A DNA stretch of 41,690 nucleotides from Oscillospiraceae bacterium. Lineage in GTDB: Bacteria > Bacillota > Clostridia > Saccharofermentanales > Saccharofermentanaceae. The position numbers and the translations under genes were made by a program. The stretch is from the NCBI GenBank assembly GCA_015069205.1, contig SVIZ01000015.1, positions 1 through 41,690 on the forward strand, in the 5' to 3' direction. Numbering within the stretch: the stretch's first letter is position 1; every line of letters starts with the position of its first letter. A model generated the notes under the pieces. It was not told where the DNA came from. It did no database searches and was given only the letters and a program-made list of their open reading frames with translations. Below, piece by piece: positions 8,391 to 16,202 of this stretch.

Positions 8391-9503
8391 ATGTTGCACT
8401 ACAAAGATCCTGCGGTAGCCGCCAAATTCTCCAAATACGAATTCGGTTTGGAAAAAGAATCTCTCAGAGTTCTGGGAGACGGAACTTTCGCACATACGCC
8501 TCACCCCTTCCCTGTCGACAAATATATAGTAAGAGACTTTTGTGAGAACCAGATCGAGATAAATACAGGTGTATCGTCAAATGAAGAGGACACCATAAAC
8601 GAACTCGAATCTTACGAACGTCATGTTCGTGAAGTCTTACGCAATCTTCCGGAAAAAGAATATGTATGGCACTTTTCCAATCCGCCATACATAAAAGATG
8701 AAGAAGACATTCCGGTTGCAACTTTCACAGGTCCGTTATACGACAAAACGCTCTACAGGGATTACCTTGCAAAAATGTACGGTAAATACAAGATGACGTT
8801 CAGCGGCATACATGTAAACTTCTCGTTAGGCGAAGAACTGATCATGGCAGAATACGATTCCTCAAGGTCTGATCTTCAGTTAAGAGAATTTAAAGACAGG
8901 ATCTATCTGGATCTTGCATCGAACCTCGTATCCGACGGCTGGATTATCAACGTACTCTTGTCTGCTTCACCTGTATTGGACGGTTCTTTTTTGGAACAGG
9001 GTGTCAAAGGGAAAACGGATTTCCTCGGCATGGCTTCTGTCCGCTGCAGCGAACTGGGTTACTGGAATCTGTTCATACCCGTGCTTGATTACACCGGCAC
9101 AAAAGCTTATGCAGACAGCATCAGGAAATACATTAACGATGGTCTGATCACTTCACAGACGGAACTTTACTATCCAGTAAGGATCAAACCTAGAGGTCCG
9201 AATTCACTTGAGATCCTGGAAGAAAAAGGCATTAACCACATAGAGCTTAGAAACGTCGACATCAATCCCTATGCATACGGCGGACTTGATGTCCGTGATC
9301 TTAAGTTCATAAGAATGCTCGCGCTTTACGAAGCATCCAGACCCGCAGAAAACCTCAGTGAGGAACGCCAGATTAAAAGCGCGATCAACTTCAAGAATGC
9401 CGCTCATTTTAATCTGGATGGCACCTCCCAAATGCCTTACAAGCATGGAAGCAAAGAAACATGTCGCGGAATAAGCGATCTCAACTGCTATAAAGACAAG
9501 TGA
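8391..9503 (+). CDS. gshA: GshA-type glutamate-cysteine ligase, 3'-truncated
   Basis: A 370-residue frame whose first 343 residues resemble the E. coli-type GshA domain, also the N-terminal half of bifunctional GshAB. FGLEKESLRVLGDG, TDF-like VRDFCENQIEI, FSGIHVNFS and IELRNVDINPYAYGGLD are diagnostic. It would make gamma-glutamylcysteine. After about position 9420 the frame reads through the antisense of an ABC permease gene and ends in about 27 unrelated residues, so the C-terminal part of the ligase domain (E. coli GshA has about 518 residues) and any GshB half are absent. The 5' end is intact, with AAGGAG 6 nt before the ATG. It is probably non-functional, or the junction is an assembly artefact. 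Confidence 0.8.
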   Translation: MLHYKDPAVAAKFSKYEFGLEKESLRVLGDGTFAHTPHPFPVDKYIVRDFCENQIEINTGVSSNEEDTINELESYERHVREVLRNLPEKEYVWHFSNPPYIKDEEDIPVATFTGPLYDKTLYRDYLAKMYGKYKMTFSGIHVNFSLGEELIMAEYDSSRSDLQLREFKDRIYLDLASNLVSDGWIINVLLSASPVLDGSFLEQGVKGKTDFLGMASVRCSELGYWNLFIPVLDYTGTKAYADSIRKYINDGLITSQTELYYPVRIKPRGPNSLEILEEKGINHIELRNVDINPYAYGGLDVRDLKFIRMLALYEASRPAENLSEERQIKSAINFKNAAHFNLDGTSQMPYKHGSKETCRGISDLNCYKDK

Positions 9504-9926
9504 TCTTACGATTACTGCCCTTGCAAAACCGTCATCAAAGCCGTTGATCCCCTGCATCGAAAAAGCGATTACTGAAGATATTGTAATGGCAACAGCACTG
9601 TAGATGCCGACGGATGTAATGAACGACAGGAACTTAGCCATAAGGATATTGAATCTGCTGTTGCCTGCCATTACTGCCGACTGGATCTTGCGGCCTTCAA
9701 ACGCACCTGTTACATGTATTCCGGCGAACACGCCGATAAGGAAGATGACAAAAGCGTTATAGTTATTAAGTCCTTCGAGGAATGCATTATATCCTGAATA
9801 TTCATCTGCGAAAAACAGCGTCAGCAAAAGCAAAAGAGAAGGAAGCGCAACAAGTGCAGCTCCCAGTATCCAAAAGGATTTGGATGAAAAAGTCTGCTTC
9901 ATTTCCCATTTAAACAAACTGCCCAT
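9204..9926 (-). CDS. ABC-2 type permease, 3'-truncated
   Basis: The first 168 residues (down to about 9423) are a BcrB-like ABC-2 permease: start MGSLFKWEMKQTF, then membrane segments near residues 17-40, 58-75, 97-125 and 139-162. The remaining roughly 70 residues are hydrophilic and are simply the antisense of the GshA-type gene, so the real C-terminus with its last membrane helices is missing. The start codon overlaps the stop of the ATPase gene (TAATG), a sign of translational coupling. The protein would pair with the ATPase encoded upstream; without its C-terminus the transporter is probably inactive. Confidence 0.75.
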   Translation of the reverse strand: MGSLFKWEMKQTFSSKSFWILGAALVALPSLLLLLTLFFADEYSGYNAFLEGLNNYNAFVIFLIGVFAGIHVTGAFEGRKIQSAVMAGNSRFNILMAKFLSFITSVGIYSAVAITISSVIAFSMQGINGFDDGFARAVIVRSLVFIAVEIAYSATCFFASMLVRHLGGAIQIKMSGILEVDRAFNLAFLTEVFCGSGCFVKREHSYELKITDIKSAVCIGIDVDVSKLYVVNAFFFQDLK

Positions 9927-10834
9927 TACGCTTCCCTCCCCAGAAGTTCGATATAGTATTCTTCAAGCGTTCTCTCATGTTTTGTAAGCTGTGTAACCAG
10001 GATCTGGTGATCGTACATGAGACGGGCAACTTCTTTTGTCTCAACGTTACCGTATATGCTTATCGAACCCTCATCACTGTTCATAGTAGCGATGCCGTTA
10101 CTTGTAAGAATACTCATAGCCTCATCGTTATGCTCCGTTTCCATTACGATGTGTGTAGTACAGAGCTTATCCAATTCGTCTTTAGATAGTGTTGAGATTA
10201 TGTGTCCATGCGAAATGATTATGTAATCCGTTGCGAGTTGATAAAGCTCAGCAAGGATATGGGAAGAAATAACGATAGTTATTCCGTCATCCCTGCAAAG
10301 AGATACCAGAAGTTCTCTTACGTCTACCATACCCATCGGATCAAGGCCGTTAACGGGCTCATCTAGGATAAGAAGTTCAGGATCGTTGATCAATGCCAGG
10401 GCAATTCCGAGTCTCTGCTTCATGCCGAGAGAGAAGTTCCCGACCTTCTTGTTCTTAACATCGCCTAAGCCGACACGGTTAAGGATCTTATCTGCCTTGG
10501 AAGCATCTTTATTTCCGTATAAAAGTTCCTGGAGCATGAGATTCTCTTTTGCAGTTTTGCGCATGTCGAGAATAGGACTTTCTACAAGACAGCCCATCTT
10601 TCTTCTTGCTTCAGCAAGGCCTTTACTATCTGATTTCCCGAAAAGCTCTATCGTTCCGTTCTCGATCGGACTTAAACCTGTTATCGCCCTGATCGCAGTA
10701 GTCTTACCAGCTCCGTTTTCGCCGATAAAACCATAGATCTTCCCTCTTTCCACCTTGAAAGAAACGCCATCCAAAACTTTCTTCGGGCCATATGTTTTAG
10801 AGAGATCGTTAATCCTTAAAATAACATCACTCAT
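9926..10834 (-). CDS. ABC transporter ATP-binding protein, BcrA/lantibiotic-immunity type
   Basis: A 302-residue nucleotide-binding subunit. Walker A is GENGAGKTT, the signature is FSLGMKQRLGIA, Walker B is LLILDEPVNGLDP and the switch histidine lies in VISSHILAEL. The C-terminal 80 residues are the extension typical of BcrA-type exporters for bacitracin or lantibiotics. The start at 10834 is preferred because the longer frame would start at a GTG within the GGAGG ribosome site. It is coupled to the truncated permease gene downstream. Its promoter carries a direct-repeat operator (10868-10921) shared with the M13-peptidase operon. Confidence 0.88.
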   Translation of the reverse strand: MSDVILRINDLSKTYGPKKVLDGVSFKVERGKIYGFIGENGAGKTTAIRAITGLSPIENGTIELFGKSDSKGLAEARRKMGCLVESPILDMRKTAKENLMLQELLYGNKDASKADKILNRVGLGDVKNKKVGNFSLGMKQRLGIALALINDPELLILDEPVNGLDPMGMVDVRELLVSLCRDDGITIVISSHILAELYQLATDYIIISHGHIISTLSKDELDKLCTTHIVMETEHNDEAMSILTSNGIATMNSDEGSISIYGNVETKEVARLMYDHQILVTQLTKHERTLEEYYIELLGREA

Positions 10835-10867
10835 ATCCTGAATATCCTCCACATTTGATATGGGCTA

Positions 10868-10921
10868 ATGTTAAACCACTATCCTTAACCGGAAGATATT
10901 TGAACCTTAACTAAACATTAA
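10868..10921 (-). promoter_or_regulatory. Promoter with three-part direct repeat (OmpR/PhoB-type box)
   Basis: On the minus strand TTAATGTT (10914-10921), TTAAGGTT (10903-10910) and TTAAGGAT (10881-10888) occur in the same orientation, with start-to-start distances of 11 and 22 bp. A candidate -10, TAACAT (10868-10873), follows the last repeat by 7 nt. Repeats one or two helical turns apart that replace the -35 region are typical of activation by OmpR/PhoB-family response regulators. The same layout is present at 41626-41679. Confidence 0.65.
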
Positions 10922-10959
10922 AATCGCGTCAGGCTTGAGGAGACTTATATCTCGATGCC

Positions 10960-11115
10960 TTACTTTCCCTGGCTCCAGGCGTCTCTAAAAACCTTTCTGA
11001 CATTATGAAAAGCTTCCATACCATTATCAGGCATGTGAGACGAACTGACGGATATTACTTCCCCATCCTTAACAAAACTGATCGAAAGCTCTAACACCAA
11101 CAGACTTGCATTCAT
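10960..11115 (-). CDS. Possible small protein, 51 aa
   Basis: A 51-codon frame begins with ATG 10 nt after the stop of the two-TM protein gene and ends at TAA (10960-10962). The product contains ELSISFVKDGEVISVSSSHM and VRKVFRDAWSQGK, which look protein-like, but the ribosome site (ACCTGG) is poor and no family is recognised. It could be a decayed gene end. It lies just upstream of the direct-repeat promoter of the BcrA-type ATPase. Confidence 0.3.
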   Translation of the reverse strand: MNASLLVLELSISFVKDGEVISVSSSHMPDNGMEAFHNVRKVFRDAWSQGK

Positions 11116-11125
11116 TTACCAGGTA

Positions 11126-11851
11126 TCAATATGATGCGCCGACATTGATATCGTCGACCGGAAGATCCATGAGTTCATTTGATTCGAGGTATGTGCCGAC
11201 CGCCTCGAAAAACTCTGCAGAGTCGCCATCAACGCCGTTTTCAAATGACTTCTCTGTACTGCTTTCAAATCTGTCAGGCTCAAAGAGAATGTCCATATAC
11301 ATATGCTGCTCAATATCGTCATTGATCTCACGCATGCGGTCAAAAGAGATCACATAATGCATCTGATCATCGAAGAAGTATTTTTCCTTCCTGATATATA
11401 CGGTGTACGTCTCATCTGTAAGAGCCATGTCTGCAATGTCTTTTTTATACAGCTCGAAAACCTCTCTTACAGATTTGGCAGAAGCTGATTCCCTTCTGAG
11501 TTCATGTGCTTTCTCACTATAGAGATCTTCCTTATCGGGCTTGCTGAAGGCATCATAGGAATCGTCTAAAGAATCTACATCATTGGCAGCATTGACGATC
11601 GCGTTGAACATCTCGTGGCTGCCCTTAAGTCTGACAGTCTTAACCGTAAAGAAGATGGTAATGAACAGATCAATTGCTAAAAGCACGCCGCCGACTATGA
11701 GTAATTCTTTTCGGAATGCACCGAAAATAATACAGATCAATGCGGGGACGGTCAGGAAAATGAATGACCTGAAAAAGTACGTGACAAAGATAGTCAACGC
11801 GAATTTCCATTTGCTTATTTTTTTAGGTTTTTTATCTTGGTTTTCCGCCAT
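11126..11851 (-). CDS. Hypothetical two-TM membrane protein
   Basis: A 241-residue protein of unknown function. A short basic N-terminus (KKPKKISKWK) is followed by two adjacent membrane segments at about residues 18-45 and 49-72, then a soluble, acidic C-terminal domain of about 165 residues with a predicted helical portion (SEKAHELRRESASAKSVREV) and a beta-rich portion containing TYTVYIRKEKYFF. The topology suggests that the C-terminal domain is cytoplasmic. No catalytic motif was recognised. Upstream lies the 64-bp repeat array. Confidence 0.7.
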   Translation of the reverse strand: MAENQDKKPKKISKWKFALTIFVTYFFRSFIFLTVPALICIIFGAFRKELLIVGGVLLAIDLFITIFFTVKTVRLKGSHEMFNAIVNAANDVDSLDDSYDAFSKPDKEDLYSEKAHELRRESASAKSVREVFELYKKDIADMALTDETYTVYIRKEKYFFDDQMHYVISFDRMREINDDIEQHMYMDILFEPDRFESSTEKSFENGVDGDSAEFFEAVGTYLESNELMDLPVDDINVGASY

Positions 11852-11948
11852 ACATACACCCTGATCAGATGATTCTCTCTAATATACACCGCGTGAAATC
11901 TTACGAATAATTAAATTATATGAATTTGTCTTAATAAAGGGAACTGGG

Positions 11949-12187
11949 AAATACGGCTGCCGATGCGGCTATGCCGTACTTTTTGCCGTATTTTTCGAAA
12001 AGTTCCACTCAGAAATACGGCTGCTGATGCGGCTATGCCGTACTTTTTGCCGTATTTTTCGAAAAGTTTCACTCAGAAATACGGCTGCCGATGCGGCTAT
12101 GCCATACTTTTTGCCGCATTTTTCGAAAAGTTTCACTCAGAAATACGGCTGCCGATGCGGCTATGCCATACTTTTTGCCGTATTTCC
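11949..12187. repeat. 64-bp tandem repeat array, about 3.7 copies
   Basis: Units begin at 11949, 12013, 12077 and 12141, exactly 64 bp apart, and the last is cut at about 12187. Each starts with AAATACGGCTGC and later has GCCGTATTT, which can pair with the first nine bases to form a hairpin; later copies carry changes (GCCATACTT, GCCGCATTT). The period is not a multiple of three and no start or ribosome site supports translation. The roughly 430-bp interval 11852-12280 contains only this array and the two hairpins that follow it. Confidence 0.9.
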
Positions 12188-12194
12188 GAACCGG

Positions 12195-12217
12195 AGTCTA
12201 CCTTCAGTAGACTTTTT
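12195..12217 (+). terminator. Intrinsic terminator, plus strand
   Basis: AGTCTAC (12195-12201) and GTAGACT (12207-12213) form a 7-bp stem with a CTTCA loop, and the run TTTTT ends at 12217. No plus-strand gene lies upstream; the only candidate transcript would be one across the 64-bp repeat array. Confidence 0.55.
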
Positions 12218-12229
12218 GGGAACAGACAT

Positions 12230-12260
12230 AAAAGGGGTGCCTCACCCATGGAGACACCCC
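12230..12260 (-). terminator. Intrinsic terminator of the prepilin-like gene
   Basis: On the minus strand GGGGTGTCTC (12251-12260) pairs with GAGGCACCCC (12234-12243) with one internal mismatch and a 7-nt loop, followed by TTTT. It lies 20 bp after the stop of the prepilin-like gene. Confidence 0.75.
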
Positions 12261-12280
12261 GGAGACCTTATATGTTGATA

Positions 12281-12454
12281 TTAATTAAAGCGGTCATCTG
12301 TAGTCTGTTCAATGAAATACTCGTCGAGATGGAGTCCCTTAAAGATGTGGATGTATCCGTAATATCCTACTGATGCGAGAATTACGATGATTGCGATTAC
12401 TGCTACGATCTCTACGAGTGTCATACCCTTCTTTGACTTAATTGACTTCTTCAT
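12281..12454 (-). CDS. Very short type IV prepilin-like protein, 57 aa
   Basis: The frame encodes a basic leader (MKKSIKSKKG) and then MTLVEIVAVIAIIVILASV. This is a textbook class III prepilin signal: cleavage after Gly10, N-methylation of the new first residue and the conserved Glu at mature position 5, followed by the hydrophobic helix. The mature protein would have only 47 residues, with an acidic hydrophilic tail and no globular head, whereas pilins and pseudopilins usually exceed 100 residues. The start at 12454 has GGAGG 8 nt upstream; an ATG at 12458-12460 is too close to it. A strong terminator follows. No prepilin peptidase or assembly ATPase is in the window, so a competence or secretion role is only inferred. 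Confidence 0.75.
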   Translation of the reverse strand: MKKSIKSKKGMTLVEIVAVIAIIVILASVGYYGYIHIFKGLHLDEYFIEQTTDDRFN

Positions 12455-12570
12455 TTTCATGTCCTCCCTGTTTTGTGTTTTAAGTTTGTTTGTGGTTGTT
12501 TTAACTTGAGCTCATTAAAACACCTATACGCAGGGCATACTATGACCAATGTTTGAGGGAAATGTTGATT

Positions 12571-12600
12571 AAGCAACACATCATGGCCGGTGTGTTGCTT
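12571..12600. repeat. Perfect 10-bp inverted repeat downstream of FtsX permease gene
   Basis: AAGCAACACA (12571-12580) and TGTGTTGCTT (12591-12600) are exact complements around a 10-nt loop, and GTTGA/CAAC flanks extend the dyad imperfectly. It lies about 40 bp beyond the stop of the minus-strand permease gene and upstream of the prepilin-like gene, so it could act as a terminator-like hairpin or as an operator. The T-tracts on both sides are weak. Confidence 0.5.
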
Positions 12601-12641
12601 TTCAACAAAAAAGTCGCTGTTATCTGAATCTCACGGCCGCC

Positions 12642-15335
12642 TTAATCTGCATTTTTGAGCGCGACATCCATGGGGATCTTCTTGATCCTGATAAAGTCGA
12701 TAACTGATACGAAGGCATAGCCCAAGAGCAGATATACCACCGACAATACCATTGATACAGGTCTCATGTAGAATGCGAAGTAGCCGTCCATCTGCATGAG
12801 GAACTGATGAAAGATAAAGATCATCAAGAAGTAGCCGATGCCAAGACTGATAACGGTAAATAGGGTTACCACTATAGCAGTCGGAACGATGTAAAGAGAA
12901 CCGATCTCGCCGTTCTTGAAGCCTAAGATCTTAACCATGGATATCGAATGCTCGTTACGCTCGATTATGATCTTTGCAAGCAGATAGATAAGTGCTGCGG
13001 CGAGTATGATCATTGCGTACTTAAAGATATTCATGAATCCTCCGACAGAGTGCATCAGCTGCGTTGTGACCTTGGAGATGTCTTCAACAGTGATGACTGT
13101 CGCAATGTCCTGTTCGTCGATATCGGTTATCTCGTTTCTTGAGAAGTACCCGGAGAATTCGCCATCCTTTTTATCAAAAGTCCTGTTGAAGCTTTCATTG
13201 TCCATAAATACCGCGATACCGCCTTCATAATCAACGATCCCGTCGACCGTGAATTCATATGACTTGTTCTCGTATTCCTCGTGTAGAGTAATAACGTCGC
13301 CGGCCTTTATGTAGAACTTGTTACCGAATGCGCTCGAGATGTATACATGACCTTCTGGAATATCCGAAGCAAGATCGATATATGCACTGCCGTCAGAAAT
13401 GCCGTATATGGTTACACTCTCATCGCCGCCGCTTCCCATGCCTTCACGCATTGAAGTCTTCTCCTTGGGATAAAGGAGATTTGTGCAGCTGAACCTCTCT
13501 GCGCTTTCCTCGTCAGTAACGATCACATTTCCGTCCTCGTCCTTATATCCCATGAGCATATACTGGTATTCCGCGAACACCATTTCAGGTGCTCTGTCGC
13601 CGTAATTTTCGAGAGAATCAATGATTCCGAATCCGAAGCAGAGCATGAGTTCCGAGAGGATGACACCGAAGATCAGGACAGCATAGTTCGGCATATTCTG
13701 GAACAATACTCTTAATCTGAAGCGGCTTAAGAATGACCAGGCAGGGATCCTTCTTGCCTTTGTGCGTCTTGATTTTGTAAGGTCGTGTCTTAAGAATTTC
13801 AATGGGCTTAACTGAAGTTTCTTCACGATCACGAAAAGGTTGATAAAGAACATCAGCAATAGCGGAATGACTGTTGTCTTAACAAGTGCCGAAGGGCTCC
13901 ATACGACTTCCGGAAGAGGAAGACTGTATGTGTTGAAATACAGCTTGATCGCCATGTCACGGAAGACCGTATATCCCAGTGCATTACCTATCGCTGCACC
14001 TGCCAAAGTCACGATGACAGGCATGGACATGTAGTGAGCGATAAGCTCGCCTTTGCTGTATCCTGATGCGCGCAAAGTGCCGATAACGGATGCTTCCTTA
14101 TCAATGGTGTTGCTGATCGTGATCGCGAAAATAAATGCGATTACTGCAATAAGAATGTAGCAGAAGATCGCCGTTCCTACAGAATCGCCTTCGATATCGG
14201 AAGGGGCAAAGCTTCTTGCCTGGCTCAAATAAGTCGGGAGGTAATCCTTGATCTCATTATCATCAACAAGCGTCTGTGTGATAAGAGCTTTGAGGAAGTT
14301 TTCCGAATAATCTGCCTGAGCAACTTTACCGTCAGGCTTTACGTCATAAAGGAACGAATAGTTGTAGTGAAGTCTTGAAGTTAGTTCATTGAACGCTTCA
14401 GGTGTCAGCATTGCAACGTCGAATCCGAATGCGTCAAACATGAGGTCAGTATTTGACTCATGCATCGTAAAATAGTTGACGTAAGAAAGAAGGCCTACAA
14501 CCTCATATTCCTTACCGCCTACGGTGATCTTGTCACCTATCTTCACACCGACAGTATCTGCGTGGTTTCTGTCGATCGCGATCTCGTTTTTGTTCTCAGG
14601 CGCACGACCTTCAACGAACGAAGCGAGGTCGATCTCAGAATCGCTCTTAAAGATCCTTACGGTTGCATCTTCAACGCCGTCGTTATTGTTATCTTCTGAC
14701 TCGTTGCGGTAAAAGTGCTCGTAGATGGTAACTGTTACCGGTCTGAAGTTATCGTCATTGAGTTTGTATTCTTCAGAGATGTCATTCCACTCTTCATCGA
14801 CTGCTTCAATAACGGCTTCATGAGCTTCGGAATATGCTTCATCAACTGCTTCTTTGAACTCATCTGATTTCCTTGCTTCTTCAAGAGCAGTGTCGAAGTT
14901 TTCTTCCATGGCTGCATCAACATAACTGATGATCACATCTTCATCAGTTATACCCATTGCCGTGCACTGTGCGCGGACGCCGTCTTCTATTGCTTTTGAG
15001 ACCTGCTCATTAAGATCTTTTTCGACCGCATCGGCAACTTCCTTATCGGCTTCTTCAAACCCCTTGTCGATGAAGTATTGTCTTACGTCAGCCTTCTCAC
15101 CGGAGCTTATGTTCTCGAGAAGTCCGGGTGTGGCACGGTGCGATAACTCAAAGCAGCCGTCTTCAAGATTAAGTTTGGTCTTTCCTGCATTAATTGCGGA
15201 GACCATGCTCTCACGGCCGACATACATGCCGGAGATGACACCGATCATGCCTACCATGAAAAGGACGATTACAAGATATTTATGCCAGTCAGAAGCGAGT
15301 TCTTTTGGAATCCGCTTTATCAAAGGATTTCTCAT
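12642..15335 (-). CDS. FtsX-like ABC transporter permease (MacB/LolC superfamily)
   Basis: An 897-residue permease with one N-terminal membrane segment (about 20-38), a very large extracytoplasmic domain of about 340 residues that begins with a Glu/Ala-rich, probably coiled-coil stretch (about 80-185), and a three-helix FtsX core (about 385-515, including IDKEASVIGTLRASGYS). A second extracytoplasmic region is followed by a second FtsX core (about 765-890, including HSISMVKILGFKNGEI). Such permeases work mechanically on envelope substrates, lipids or peptides together with a LolD-type ATPase, which is encoded 13 nt upstream. The operon lies behind an Mn2+ riboswitch, which points to metal-linked expression. 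Confidence 0.9.
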   Translation of the reverse strand: MRNPLIKRIPKELASDWHKYLVIVLFMVGMIGVISGMYVGRESMVSAINAGKTKLNLEDGCFELSHRATPGLLENISSGEKADVRQYFIDKGFEEADKEVADAVEKDLNEQVSKAIEDGVRAQCTAMGITDEDVIISYVDAAMEENFDTALEEARKSDEFKEAVDEAYSEAHEAVIEAVDEEWNDISEEYKLNDDNFRPVTVTIYEHFYRNESEDNNNDGVEDATVRIFKSDSEIDLASFVEGRAPENKNEIAIDRNHADTVGVKIGDKITVGGKEYEVVGLLSYVNYFTMHESNTDLMFDAFGFDVAMLTPEAFNELTSRLHYNYSFLYDVKPDGKVAQADYSENFLKALITQTLVDDNEIKDYLPTYLSQARSFAPSDIEGDSVGTAIFCYILIAVIAFIFAITISNTIDKEASVIGTLRASGYSKGELIAHYMSMPVIVTLAGAAIGNALGYTVFRDMAIKLYFNTYSLPLPEVVWSPSALVKTTVIPLLLMFFINLFVIVKKLQLSPLKFLRHDLTKSRRTKARRIPAWSFLSRFRLRVLFQNMPNYAVLIFGVILSELMLCFGFGIIDSLENYGDRAPEMVFAEYQYMLMGYKDEDGNVIVTDEESAERFSCTNLLYPKEKTSMREGMGSGGDESVTIYGISDGSAYIDLASDIPEGHVYISSAFGNKFYIKAGDVITLHEEYENKSYEFTVDGIVDYEGGIAVFMDNESFNRTFDKKDGEFSGYFSRNEITDIDEQDIATVITVEDISKVTTQLMHSVGGFMNIFKYAMIILAAALIYLLAKIIIERNEHSISMVKILGFKNGEIGSLYIVPTAIVVTLFTVISLGIGYFLMIFIFHQFLMQMDGYFAFYMRPVSMVLSVVYLLLGYAFVSVIDFIRIKKIPMDVALKNAD

Positions 15336-15348
15336 AAGTCCGTCCTCC

Positions 15349-16056
15349 TTACCACTCGAGCTCGGAAGCCGGAATCTTCTTGTCGTTTATGTCATTATGG
15401 CGCACGACACCGTCTCTTAACTTGATGACGTGGTCTGCCATATACTTGATCGCCTCATTGTGGGTAACCATTATGATCGTGCTGCCGTACTTGCTGTTGC
15501 AGTCTTCGATGAGAGAGAGGATCTCTTTACTCGTCTTGTAATCGAGCGCGCCCGTGGGCTCGTCGCACATGAGGATATCCGGATTCTTTACTACGGCACG
15601 TCCTATCGAGACTCTCTGCTGCTGGCCGCCTGAGAGCTGGTTCGGATATTTGTATTTGTGATCCTGAAGTCCTAATGTGGTGATTACTTCTTCAACGTCC
15701 AAAGGCTTGTCTGAAAGGTATGCGCCGACTTCGATATTCTCTTTTACGTTGAGATTGGGAATGAGATTATACATCTGGAAAACATAACCTAAATGCTTTC
15801 TTCTGTATATCGTAAGCTGTTTTTCATCCATGTCTTCGAGCTTGTCTCCCCTGATGCTTACAAAGCCCGAATCCGGTGTGTCGATTCCTCCGATGATGTT
15901 AAGAAGCGTGGATTTGCCGGAACCTGAGGGTCCCAAAAGGACACAGAACTCGCCTTTCTTGACAGTGAAGTTCATGCCCCTTAAAACATCCTGCCTTGCT
16001 TCACCCGTGCCAAAACTCTTCTTGAGGTCTTTGATCTCCAGGAAATTTCCTTCCAT
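15349..16056 (-). CDS. ABC transporter ATP-binding protein (LolD/MacB type)
   Basis: A 235-residue ATPase. Walker A is [12 protein letters not shown], the Q-loop region is [13 protein letters not shown], the signature is [14 protein letters not shown], Walker B is [12 protein letters not shown] and the H-loop is MVTHNEAI. This sequence set is typical of subunits serving FtsX-type permeases. It precedes the 897-residue permease gene by 13 nt. Its leader, about 230 nt long from the promoter at 16297-16325, carries a yybP-ykoY-type aptamer and an intrinsic terminator, so the ATPase is the first gene regulated by that switch. Confidence 0.92.
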   Translation of the reverse strand: MEGNFLEIKDLKKSFGTGEARQDVLRGMNFTVKKGEFCVLLGPSGSGKSTLLNIIGGIDTPDSGFVSIRGDKLEDMDEKQLTIYRRKHLGYVFQMYNLIPNLNVKENIEVGAYLSDKPLDVEEVITTLGLQDHKYKYPNQLSGGQQQRVSIGRAVVKNPDILMCDEPTGALDYKTSKEILSLIEDCNSKYGSTIIMVTHNEAIKYMADHVIKLRDGVVRHNDINDKKIPASELEW

Positions 16057-16104
16057 ACTGCTGTTCTCCTGACTTTATAGATTTTTCAATTCCCTAAAGC
16101 CTTT

Positions 16105-16144
16105 AAACAACAAAAGACCCAAGTACAGCGGGACTATACTTGGG
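16105..16144 (-). terminator. Intrinsic terminator in the riboswitch leader
   Basis: On the minus strand CCCAAGTA (16137-16144) pairs with TACTTGGG (16118-16125) around an 11-nt loop and is followed by the T-rich TCTTTTGTTGTTT. It lies between the aptamer and the ATPase start, the place expected for an expression platform. The 5' arm region GTATAGT can alternatively pair with ACTATAC in the upstream hairpin. Confidence 0.7.
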
Positions 16145-16179
16145 CTATTAATCGTAAATTTGTTTTGCAATTTATAACA

Positions 16180-16202
16180 CATGTATAGTTAAGCTATACA
16201 TG
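16180..16202 (-). promoter_or_regulatory. Switching hairpin between aptamer and terminator
   Basis: CATGTATAG (16194-16202 read on the minus strand) and CTATACATG (16180-16188) form a perfect 9-bp stem with a 5-nt loop. The first arm shares CATG with the 3' strand of aptamer stem P1, and the second arm contains ACTATAC, complementary to GTATAGT in the terminator. A protein operator is an alternative reading of the same palindrome. Confidence 0.6.

Noticed and set aside
11963..12373. Open frame of 136 codons across the 64-bp repeats on the plus strand
   Set aside because: The frame is open only because the repeat lacks stops; it has no ribosome site, its product is Cys/Arg/Phe-rich repeats, and it runs over a terminator and antisense of the prepilin-like gene.
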